Shown piece after piece: positions 10,901-21,129 of a stretch of 64,000 nt of DNA. A program made the position numbers and the translations under genes. The DNA is from Halichondria panicea (lineage: Eukaryota > Porifera > Demospongiae > Suberitida > Halichondriidae): positions 1,838,800 through 1,902,799 of the forward strand of contig NC_087388.1 of assembly GCF_963675165.1 (NCBI RefSeq), given 5' to 3'. The stretch's first letter is position 1; each line of letters begins with the position of its first letter. The notes beneath the pieces were generated by a model. It searched no databases. It was given only the letters and a program-made list of their open reading frames with translations, and had not been told where the DNA came from.

Positions 10901-13900
10901 AGCCCATGCTTTTAGCTAGTACTAGGCTATAAACTAGCTACTGAGCTCCATGTATTAGCAATGGCTAGTGAAACAGTCACAACAAGGTAGCAGCAATAGT
11001 TAGTGAGACCCCTCCAAGCAGTAAAAAGCAGCTTGGACAGGCAAATTCTTGAGAGGAGCTCTGTCTGTACCGTTGAGTATTCCAGTACAGTCACAGTCAT
11101 GATAGAGAATTATGGAAATGTAGCGAAGTTCTGTCGTAAATTACTGTCGATACGATGAACTAACTATTAATGAGACATTTACCTACATTCAATCATTGAT
11201 ATAACTTTCTAAATGGGTACACAAAAAGTCTGCTTGTCAAAACCAACTTACTAAGACAAAAATGAACATCTTACCAACCTAAAGCCAAGTGGCTTTGATT
11301 TTACTTGCATACAATGCCCAGCTATACTTAAGAAAGAGGGAATCATTAATATGTTGGGCTGCAGTCACAGCCTCTCCTTGTAGAAGGTACACAAAGCCAC
11401 TAGATAGAGCCGAAATGATAATACAACACTCAAAAAACTGCCTTTAAAAGCTTTCAAGCTTTTGGTAAGATACACAACGCTTCTATATGATGCACAGTAG
11501 GCTCAGCACAGCACTAAGAGTCCCAGTGGGGCATTTTGTGGTTAGTGCACTATGCTGCATATGCCGGATATAACGTTGTTATCCTGTGTTAGCTGGTATC
11601 CGGCTAACAGTTAGTGCATGCGCAACCACCAGGCCCATCTCTGAGAGGAAGTGAGTGTGGGGTCGAAGTTAGTCACATATAATTATACAAAACGAAAAAA
11701 ATTAACATTACCAAACTTATGAGATTATTTTACTTACATTCTTTATCCTATGCACAGGGGTGGAAGTGTGAATGTGGTGAAATACCTCATGGAAGATAAA
11801 AATTGCATTGTTGAGTGTACTGACGATAACGGATATACCCCACTACATTGGGTGTGTCGGTAAGTTATAGTTATAGCACGGGCACGAGGGATGTATGGTG
11901 TATATAAATTGCACTAAAGCATGAGGGCGTAAGCCCCGAGGGTTGAGTGCAATAGACCAGTTGCGCATAAGCCATGAGGAATTTACTAATTAATTTACTT
12001 ACCGTGACGTGACGATTGGACTGCTCCGGAAAATTCACTTTACTGGCAAATCAATGTAAAAATTGCACTGCATGCGCTTTGACCTAGCCTCCTTCGCAGC
12101 CTCTCCTTTTTCTGTTCTTTGTCACAGAAGAGAAAATTGGAGGAACAAAGAAAGAAAGAAGGAAGCAACTAAGAAAAAGGAGAGCCTGCCTTGCTAAGTC
12201 GCGTGATCCCCTACTGACGTCGACAAATTTTAACGAGCGTGGGCGAGAGAAAACCTCAATAACTGTCTTCCCACACAGTACTTGGAGCGCATTTACCAGG
12301 AACATAATCTGTTATGAACAGTACAGTACAGTGCAGCAGAGTCAGCCTTCGTGAGACCTTTAGTCAGTAGAGGAAGTATGAAAGACTAGAGTAGAGTAGA
12401 CTATACTGCTGTAATAATTATATCTACTAATCAAGTGGGTCTGTTCTGAACTCAGGAAAAAAAACTGAGCTAAATTTAGATATTTAGTCTCTTTAGTCTT
12501 TACTAGGTAAGCCCTTGTCTACGATGTCTCCACGCTTGATTCTAGCTTACTATCTACGATGCTAACAGCTTTTATTTAGAGTTTGCAATGCGTAGGCATG
12601 CTGTAGCTTTTTGCTCTGTCAGGCTCCGCCCAGCTAGTGATTGCCCACGTTCATTTTCACTCGTCTACCGTCACGCGACTTAGCAAGGCAGGCTCTCCTT
12701 TTTCTTAGTCTCTTCCTTCTTTTTTTCTTTGTTCCTCCAATTCGTCCCGTATTTTATCTTATTGAACTACAGTGACAAACAACAGAAAAAGGAGAGGCTG
12801 CGAAGGAGGCTAGCTTTGACCAGAGTTCATTGCATCATAAAGATCTGTTTATCTATTTAAACAACGTACAGCTAGCTAGAGAGTAATAATTTCTACTGCA
12901 TGTGGAGTTTGAAGTAGCTTTAGAGAGCAGCGGAATGAGCTAAATTCTGGAGTAAACTGTAAAGAGATGTCTGGCAAGATCTGCTGCCTCTGTTTAGAAG
13001 ATGGGCCCCCATATTTCTTTGTACTGCTTCCCAGAGCAGAGTAGATAGTAGTTGGAAGTTTTAGAACGTCCAAGATTCGACTGGGTAGGTTTTTTGCATC
13101 ACCAGAAGAAAGTGTCTTTAAAGACTCTCATAGATGGTTTTACTTCATGTTCTTGGACTTCTAACACTTCCAACCACTCTCTACTCTTCTCTGGAAGCAG
13201 TACAAAGAGATCTGGGGACCCATCTCATAAACAAAGGCAGCAGGTCTTGCCAGACATCTCTTTACTCCAGATTTTAGCTCATTACCACTTATATGTCCAG
13301 TTTAACTTGCTTTCTAGAGCTACTTCAAACTCCACATGCAGTAGAAATTATTACTCTCTAGCTGTATGTTGTTTAAATAGATAAACAGATCTTTACGATG
13401 CAATGAACACTAGCTGGTCAAAGCACATGCAGTGCAATTTTTACATTGATTTGCCAGTAAAGTGAATTTTCCGGAGCAGTCCAATCGTGACGTCACGGTA
13501 AGTTAATTACTAATTAAATTCCTCATGGCTTATGCGCAACTGGTCTATTACGTATATGCCATGCATCCCAAGTGCACGTGTTATAACTAGTTTATATCCC
13601 GAGGGCATAGCAACATAACACTATCTTAGTAACACAATTAAACTGAACAATAATAAAAAGAAGAGTCAACCCTAGACACAGCTCCATCTCCAATTCTCTC
13701 TTCTAGACGATATAATTATGTGCCAGTATCTGCAGCGTATAATATTGTCATGGACCAAGGAATGGCTTAAATTGACACAAAATTGTTGGAGTTCCAATGC
13801 TGAAATCTGAAATCACTCCTGCTTTCCCACCCCACTTCTGCTGCTACAAAACAGCCCTACTCCACTGCTGCTCGGTCTCACAATCAAGCCAAAGAAGCTC

Positions 13901-16900
13901 GACTCTATACACTGCTGCAACACAGCTCAAGCTATAAATAGCCCCCATGCAGCAAAAAGATCCGCTTCTAGACGCTTGTGCTATGTGGTGAAGCAGAATT
14001 GACATGCATCACGAGGACTAAGTCTAGAACACATGCAGAATCTTCCACAAAATGAACATTTGAAAAACCTGCATGGTTGCAAACAAGAAACTCCAGCAGT
14101 GCTGAACATTCCTGCATGGCTTTGTTATTTCTTATGATGTTAATAATAATTTTATGTCTGTCTAATGCCAGAGGGGCATAGTGCATTATGACTTTGTGGT
14201 TAGTGCATTATGCTGCATATTGCACTTGGCAACACGTAGCAACGGGATATAAGTCTTATAATTACCTCTTCCACTCTAATACTTGAGCAAAAGTAAAACA
14301 TGGCGAGAGGCATTAGCACAGCGCAGCTTGTTATACTACAATAGCCTGCTCGAAATGGTAACATAGGCGTCCATAATATATCGAGTATTGTTGTAAAAAC
14401 TAGTGGAGCCTCTGAACGAGAAGGCTTAATTAAGAGCAGACACTTAGACTGAGGGCCTATTTAAGAGCCTAGTAAAAGCGTATCTATATACAAATGAGAA
14501 GAATGTATACTATTACCTGCGACCATCTTCGATAGGAGGATCCACCATATGGCAGCCATACTAAGAGTAAATGTTGTGTTGTTTTAGTCAATCATTTATG
14601 TATATGTACTCTGCAAAATATATCGGGCGTCTATACAATGTCTATATAACTTATGTATATGCATTCAGTACACTCATTACAATTCTGCAGTTCAATGGGA
14701 GTAACCGATACAGATCGAAGACTTGAAGTAATGAAATGTCTTTTAAGGTCACCTGAATGTGACCCGACAAAAAGAGATTGCTTTGGAATGTCTGCTCTTC
14801 AACTCTTATCAAGGGGTGGCATTGGCATTGGTGCAAACCGAAACCTGGCAATACAGTTGCTACTTAATCACAATGCCCCACCACCAGATGAATCCTGGGC
14901 AAAGTTAGTGGATCAACAACCTCCTGAAGCATACACCAAATTGTTTCTAATGGGGTTTCCAGGAACAGGGAAAAGTACGCTTGCTAAATCGATCAAAACG
15001 GATGTTGAAGACGATGTGAAAAGCCTCGCTCATCGATTCAAGAAAGTTTGTGATGTTAGTAAAAATACGAGTGGCATTGTTCCAAGCGACATTGAGAGCA
15101 AGAGGTTTGGTTTGATGACAATCTATGATCTCGCAGGTCATAGTGAGTTCTATGCCAGTCACAATTTCGCCTTGAGAAGCATTTTAGCTGGGTCTCCTTC
15201 TTCCATCATACTTCTAGTCGCTGATATAAGCACTGAGCAGGATTCTCTTCGTAAAGCTATCTTACATTGGTGTAATTTTGCTTCTAATCTTTTTGACTGT
15301 CAATCGAATGACAAACCGTTTCTATTTATCATTGGGAGTTATGCTGATAAAGTGTCTGTGAAAGATATTGAGTCGTGTAAAGTTATAATTGAGAGTCTCA
15401 CATCCAGAAGATTATTCTCAACGTTTCAGTTGCATTCTTTTCTTGCCCTCGATTGTCGATACCCTGTGTCAGCAGATATGACCCAGCTGCGCTCTCATAT
15501 ATCAGACTGTTGCCAGAGCATAAAACAACAGCAAGAAATTAATATTCAGCAGCATTGCTTTCTTGTTGGAATTATAAGTGAATTTGGTCATAGAGATGCC
15601 TTCACCATTGCTGAATTGATCACCCATGCTGAACAATCATCTATCACTTCATATTTCAGCAAATTTATCTGTGAAGTAGAGCGTACCACCATTGTGAGAA
15701 TGTGTATCAAGCTCAACATGCGAGGAAACATTCTCTTTCTTCAAAACCAGTGCAGTTCAATCGATAGTTGGATAGTGCTCAAAAAAGATGTTTTATTAAA
15801 ACGAATTTGTGGATCAATTTTTGCTCCTGATTCATTTGAGGACCATAAACCTTTGGCTTCTGACACTGGCATCGTTCCTGCTTTCAAACTTGCTGAGGAG
15901 TTTCCTGATGTTGATACCAAGTTGATTATCTCTATCATGTCTCATTTTCAGTTTTGCCATGAAGTTACTGACCCTGAGATCCTTGATCAGCTCTCGGTTG
16001 TATCCTTTGCTAGTACCAAATACCTTTTCTTTCCAAGCTTAGTCACTGTCACAACACCTCAAGGAATTTGGGACCCTCAAAGCCAATTTTCATATGAATC
16101 TGTGTGGATTATGAAATGTCGAAATGATGAGCAATTTTTCATATCGAATTTTATGCACGTGACAATCCATTGTCTTGCATTCTCATTTGCGATGGCCCCA
16201 AGTTCTTCCTTGTCTGCAAAATTATCAATTCAGAGAAGATGTAAAGTATGGAAAAATGGTATTTTTTGGCGATCCTTGTGTGGTATTGACATCATTGTTG
16301 AAGTTGACAGCAAAAGCATAGCTTTGTATATTCGAGCAAGAAAAGATTGTGAGCTAGATGCTGTTAAATTGCGATCTCAGTTGATTTCAAGAATTCTGAC
16401 CACAAAATCTGAATATTGCAAGGAGGTGGAAGTCAATGAGTTTTTCGTGAAACCTGATTGCATTACTTTCCCCTTGGGTAATGATGATAAACTTGTCAAT
16501 TTGTTAGAAATTGCACGTTCAATCTCTACGTGTAAACCTTTCGCATTTGATGTAGCTGATATGCTTGTTGAAATTCAAGCCCTTCTTCACTTCGAGCCTT
16601 TCTTTGACCTAGGAGAGAGTGTTCTCTGTGAGTTGTTTAACCAAGATGCCGCTGTGACTATAACCAACAAATTCCTTTTAAAACTTGCTGAAAAGTCCCA
16701 CCGCAAAATGAATGTTTTTGTCAAGGTCTTAGACATATCAGATTATGCACTGGCAATAGCTCTCGAAGGTGCTCGACCCTCTAATAATGTGGACAAATTT
16801 TATCGTGTACTCGAGTATTGGCAAAGTCGATATCCTACTTACAGTGAATTGCGCACCACATTTGCTGAGTATAGTATATTTGTTGGACGCAACCCATTAG

Positions 16901-16920
16901 ACTGTCATAAGTTGGACTGA
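7928..16920 (+). CDS. Ankyrin-Roc-COR-death-domain protein (ROCO/DAPK-like), 902 aa
   Basis: Exons join in phase at 7928-8100, 8608-8709, 9546-9647, 11758-11859 and 14691-16920. Exons 2 to 4 are each 102 bp and each encodes one ankyrin-like repeat (for example HLNIVKYLIE, QLHIVRYFIE, VNVVKYLMED). The last exon holds a Roc GTPase with P-loop GFPGTGKST (residues 248-256), Switch II DLAGH (306-310) and SYADK at the base-recognition position (376-380), then a COR-like region. The C-terminal ~100 residues (KFLLKLAEKS to RVLEYWQSR) look like a death domain. The order ankyrin, Roc, COR, death resembles DAPK1 without its kinase. A role in stress or death signalling is inferred from family. The start is the first ATG of an open exon; an earlier 5' exon cannot be excluded. 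Intron 4 (2.8 kb) is packed with inverted repeats. Confidence 0.85.
8151..8388. mobile_element. Inverted-repeat element in ROCO intron 1
   Basis: The ends ACCTATCAATGTCAGTCCCC and the inverse of ACCTATCAATTTCAAGTCCC bound 238 bp of non-coding DNA. A related element with the same termini lies at 26887-27239. Both carry GGGG/CCCC-rich inner arms. The short open frames inside are not conserved between the copies. Confidence 0.7.
11951..13549. mobile_element. Palindromic element with a nested insertion (ROCO intron 4)
   Basis: The outer ends AATAGACCAGTTGCGCATAA (11951) and the inverse ending at 13549 are long inverted repeats. The arms continue inward as 12820-13065 and 13170-13420, sharing TAAACAGATCTTTA-like and TCCACATGCAGTAGAAAT blocks inverted. 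Taking out the nested element at 12084-12813 with one copy of its target duplication restores a left arm that pairs with the right arm. There is no transposase; short open frames across the arms are chance. Confidence 0.75.
12084..12813. mobile_element. 730-bp inverted-repeat element nested in the palindrome
   Basis: The ends CTAGCCTCCTTCGCAGCCTC and GAGGCTGCGAAGGAGGCTAG are perfect inverted repeats. The arms extend over about 130 bp with further matches such as GCCTGCCTTGCTAAGTCGCG inverted at 12670-12690. CTTTGAC occurs directly on both sides (up to 12083 and from 12814), as expected of a target duplication. It inserted after the outer palindrome formed. Confidence 0.82.
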
Positions 16921-16953
16921 ACATAATAATTTTTTGTGTATAATTATACTATA

Positions 16954-17027
16954 TAGCCTCGTCCCCATGCCGATTTTTCTCTAATGGACCGTTTTATTAA
17001 TGAAAAATCGGTATGGGGACGAGGCTA
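16954..17027. mobile_element. 74-bp inverted-repeat element, 34 bp after the ROCO stop
   Basis: TAGCCTCGTCCCCATGCCGA and its inverse near the right end bound exactly 74 bp, the same length and terminal motif as the copy in Delta B exon 3. It would form a near-perfect hairpin in the probable 3' UTR of the ROCO transcript. It contains no coding sequence. Confidence 0.8.
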
Positions 17028-17509
17028 GATCTAGTACAGTAAATGCATTGCTTTTTTGCTCTTGAACTAATTTTATACACATTGTAATTTTGTATGTCAT
17101 TGTCTCTGAAAGAACAACATTTTTTAAATTGTCAAACCTATACAAACAATTTCATGTTCAACAGTATACATGTAATTATCGAAATATACCATGCAGTGAC
17201 CGATATCAAGTTATAAAAAATGCGCTTGATTGTTATTTGCAAAACAGTGCCACTTTAGAAACAGGGGTTACTGAAGATTTTAAAGGAAAATTCCAAGATT
17301 ACGTTGAAATTCCACACACTTTTTAGTTGTCTACTACCAGTAGTTATAGGCGAGCACAATTAATCATTATCTATTCTGTTATAACAGCCAAAGTATAAAT
17401 GTATACGTTCAGCATGTCTAAATTAAAGACACTGATAATCGTGCAAAATTATTAGTGGTATAAACGTGCATATAGTTCCTCACTGAGACTTGAAATGCTC
17501 TTATAATTG
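17028..17509. repeat. 3' flank of Delta copy C
   Basis: From about 17080 this is a diverged copy of 4390-4777 (flank of copy B). The open frame at 17090-17326 is not kept in the other copies, so it is not called as a gene. Nothing else is recognised. Confidence 0.5.
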
Positions 17510-19865
17510 TCATTGAGAAATTCTTGTGAGATCAATCTCTTCATAATCAGTATCGTTGACCTCTGTCGACTGTAAATTGGTGTTCTCAAACTCTGATCTC
17601 ATCGTGTTGGTTAGCTTTGTGCATGGATGTGGTTCATTCCAAAGAGTTGTTGGGGATATATACCGTAATAATATGCTTCGTTGTCTTCATGTATCCAGCC
17701 ATTAGAGAAGTGGGTAGCTATGATAACAGAGAGCCATATGGGTAACCATAATACTGTCCATACAAACGATAGTTAAATGCTTATAATGATAAATAACATT
17801 TATGTTTCTTCAATATCTCCCAATTACATGCAGGTCCGTAATAAACTATATAGTCTGTAGCTCTGCTGCACAGACCTTTGATAACAAATGTAGTGCACTC
17901 ACATTTCTTACAAGGCAGGCCACTGGCAACAAGATGATGATCAACACTAAGAGAATAAGTGCAGCTGTTACTCTACCCACTAGTGCCTCAATGACAACTC
18001 CATGCATTCCCCACTCCTGTAGAAAAAATATATGTTACGCTTAGTACTACACTTCCTCTGTCTCAGGATCTCACAATGTAATGTATGTGCCATTTAATTG
18101 CATATCCATACTACACAGCTCTCCAGTGAATCCAGGATTGCATTTACAAGTGAAATTAATAATTATGTTCGTTAACACAGCGACCGTTTCTGTTACAATT
18201 TACACCATAGCAATAATCAATCCTCTCACATAGCGACCCAGTGAACGGAGGGTCACAGTTACAGGAGAATGAGTTTACGCCATCGATACACGTACCGAGT
18301 CCATTGCAATCTTGATTCACGCAATCGTCAATGTTAGTTTCACAGTTCATACCTGTAAATCTGGTATTGCAGACACAGGTATATGAATTGAGCCCATCCA
18401 TACATTCACCATTTCCACTGCAATTCTCAAGCTCACAATTATCGACGTTTCTGCTACAATTAACACCAGTATACCCAGCAAAACATACACAAGCGTACGA
18501 ATTGATTCCATCCATACATTCACCATTTCCAGTACAATTTTGAAACTCACAATTGTCAACGTTTGTGCTGCAATTAACACCAGTATACCCAGCAAGACAT
18601 ACACAAGCATACGAGTTGATTCCATCCATACATTCACCATTTCCGGTACAATTTTGAAACTCACAATCATCAATGTTTGTGCTGCAACTAACACCAGTAT
18701 ACCCAGCATTGCATACACAAGCATACGAGTTGATTCCATCCATACACAATCCTTCACCACTACAGTTCTGACCATCACATTTGTCAATATTTGTCTCACA
18801 GTTTGTCCCAGAAAAACCTGGTGCATACTCGCAATGATAAGAGTTGACTTCATCAATACAGCGGCCATTATCACTGCAATTCTCATCTTCACAATCATCT
18901 ATGTTTATCTCACAATCAATCCCAGTATAGCCAGTATTGCAATTGCAAACGAATGATGATTCTTCGTTGGTGCATATTCCATTTCCATTACAAGACTGTT
19001 CAAAGCAATAGTCTATCAACTCACAATCTTCTCCTATGAATCCACCATCACAGACACAGGTATAGCTGTTCCTCATCTTAACACACATGCCACTTCCACT
19101 GAACATGATGCCATCATGTTCACACACATCAATGAACTGACATTGTTCTCCATGGTAAAATTGTGCACAGTGCACTCTAACAGTTAGACTCATCTTTCCG
19201 TAATTGTGAACTCCCGATACGTTAGTCAGCGTTAAGCCAGCACTGTTGAGAACGTCGCTGCGTAGTTGGACTGTAATTATATCAACAAGATCATCGGAAT
19301 CATTTTCCTGAGAATCGCTATCTACCACTCCTACATACAGCTGGATACCATTCTGAAATGTAAGTTTAGTAACATTCATACTTTTGGTTAGCAAAACTAT
19401 CTTACCCAAAGTCGGTCAACAACTGTCAGTGTTATTATATTAAGTCCAGTTGAGGTGAACTCAAGAGAATCATCATTCAAGACAATGTTTGTAGTACCCA
19501 TCGGCTGTGTGATGCATCCACTTGTTTCTGTAGGTGGAGTACTGAATGGACGCAAACAGAATGTGAAGAAGTTATCACAGAGCTCATTTTCAGTACATAT
19601 TCCATCATTCGAAAGATCACTGTTTTCAGCTGCTGGATCACAACATTCTCCATTGTTACCAGCTGCTCTACTCTCTGGGTTGTTGTAAGACCTGAGATTT
19701 ACTTCAACCACGTAGTCACACAGAGCTCTGTGGTCACTTAGCTGTACAGATTTTGTAACATAATTATTGAGCAGAATATTTTAGTCTATAGTGAGATCTA
19801 GAGATCTGTGATTTTCTCACCATATAAATCACAAAGAAACAGAAGAGAATAAAATTGTACCTCAT
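17510..19865 (-). pseudogene. Delta/Jagged-like Notch ligand, copy C (3' part broken)
   Basis: Exons: 19865-19821 (signal peptide), 19741-19406 (MNNL-like), 19352 onward (DSL remnant and EGF repeats), about 18017-17908 (transmembrane) and about 17710-17510 (tail). The first three exons are open. The EGF frame then stops at 18156-18158 because of a 4-bp insertion (ATTA type) after the CVNEH codons, inside the ninth EGF. Beyond it, the exon 3 donor is GC rather than GT, and the transmembrane exon has the same 7-bp deletion as copy B. EGF cysteines are also lost (IMFSGSG, HCEYAPGF). A transcript could still give a secreted protein with MNNL and eight EGF units. The DSL remnant retains Cys-Ala-Gln-Phe-Tyr-His-Gly-Glu-Gln-Cys. 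Confidence 0.75.
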
Positions 19866-20173
19866 CTTTGTATTTAACTTTAGTCCACTAGTAGAGGTGG
19901 TCTAGATCTCTGTCTATTGTTGTTAATTTTATGCGCATGTGCAAGTGCAAAAACAGAGGTGTGGCTGCATGGGTGCTTTTTCGCCATTCAATCTCTCTAA
20001 CCCAGAATGAGTTTATCTCAATTGAATTGTACACCCTCTTACTAGATTTAGCAGTGGTGTATTGATGCTATGAATAGGAGATGCAGCTGTGTACTGATTA
20101 AAGTAGTCATCCATGCCGTTAGGGGTTCCGATACTCCTGATGCCGTGAACTTATCATATCCTTGGCTTTCATT

Positions 20174-20245
20174 CAAACTTTAGTAGGCAATGCAGGCAAA
20201 GTCATGCAGATAGAGAGTTTTATCTCCACCAGCTCTATAATACGT
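20174..20245 (+). pseudogene. Relic of KDSR exon 3 upstream of Delta copy C
   Basis: The run GATAGAGAGTTTTATCTCCA and the following CCAGCTCTAAT match KDSR exon 3 (31310-31369) almost exactly, after a degraded start near 20174. The donor side is kept as a TACATC block. No other KDSR exon is recognisable nearby. It marks an older duplication of the Delta-KDSR pair. Confidence 0.7.
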
Positions 20246-20369
20246 ACATCACGTACTCTGTTTGTAAACACGTTCTCAATTAATTTTACCACTTTAAGTA
20301 CAAGATATCTTGTTAGTAGAACAAGATATAATAATATTGGATCTTTATACCAGTATAGATAATTAGGTA

Positions 20370-21129
20370 GTTGTATGCTATTATACCAGCTATACTGTAT
20401 AATCAGTATAATGATTCAGAGGATGTAGTCTATAGACTAGTTCATCAAACATTCTGATGTGTGCTTGTAGTAGAAGGAGCTGCTTTTTAGCTAGGCTCAG
20501 GCTGAGCCTTGCTCACTAGCACTGCACGCACTGCACTAGGCCTGTTCAGCTTCTGTATTCAAAGAAAAAGAAGCCATGGCCAGTTTAATAATAATATCGG
20601 AATGCTATTTTAAGCTTACCTTTGCTCTGGCATAGCCAGGTCTATATAGACACCCCAGAATAAGTATAAATTGTTAAATTTTTATTGGAATTGCGTTTAG
20701 TTGTCATTTGTTAGTTTTCGATCATGTATATGTATTGGTAATTAATGGATGGCATGTTTACAGAACAGCGCTTTTTAGAAACAGGGGTTGCTACTTATCT
20801 ATACATGTCAAGCACTTATATATAATAATGCTCTATACCATGAACAAGGGTAGTGTGCCATGGCATACAATTATGTCAAAGTGTTTGTAATATACTCACG
20901 CTCGCACAATGTATAAGTACCCAGCATGACTAATATAAGGATGTATACTTGAACAAAATGCAATTAGTGAGAACATTCATAAAATGCAATAGCACAACTC
21001 AACTATTACTACTTTGAAAAAGCAAAAAACACTGGATAATGTAATGTCACAAAACACAGAACACTGCATGATAATGTGTTGAAGGCTATAATTTTATAAT
21101 TATTGTTCCTCACTGAGAAATGATATCCT
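20370..21129. repeat. Duplicated 3' flank of Delta copy D
   Basis: Near-identical to 1-736 with small indels, continuing into the last exon of the gene. The open frames inside differ between the two copies and are not supported as genes. Confidence 0.7.

Larger units (their letters stand above)
9771..14246. repeat. Long inverted-repeat arms flanking ROCO exon 4
   Basis: The left arm has two parts, about 9771-9855 (starting CCCGTTGCTACGTTGTTGC) and about 10520-10680. The right arm has the same parts inverted, about 13970-14140 and 14150-14246 (ending GTAGCAACGGG). The left parts are separated by about 650 bp that look like a later insertion. Between the arms lie exon 4 (11758-11859) and another palindromic element. 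Whether the arms belong to one event or are two independent insertions in opposite orientation is not clear. Confidence 0.55.
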
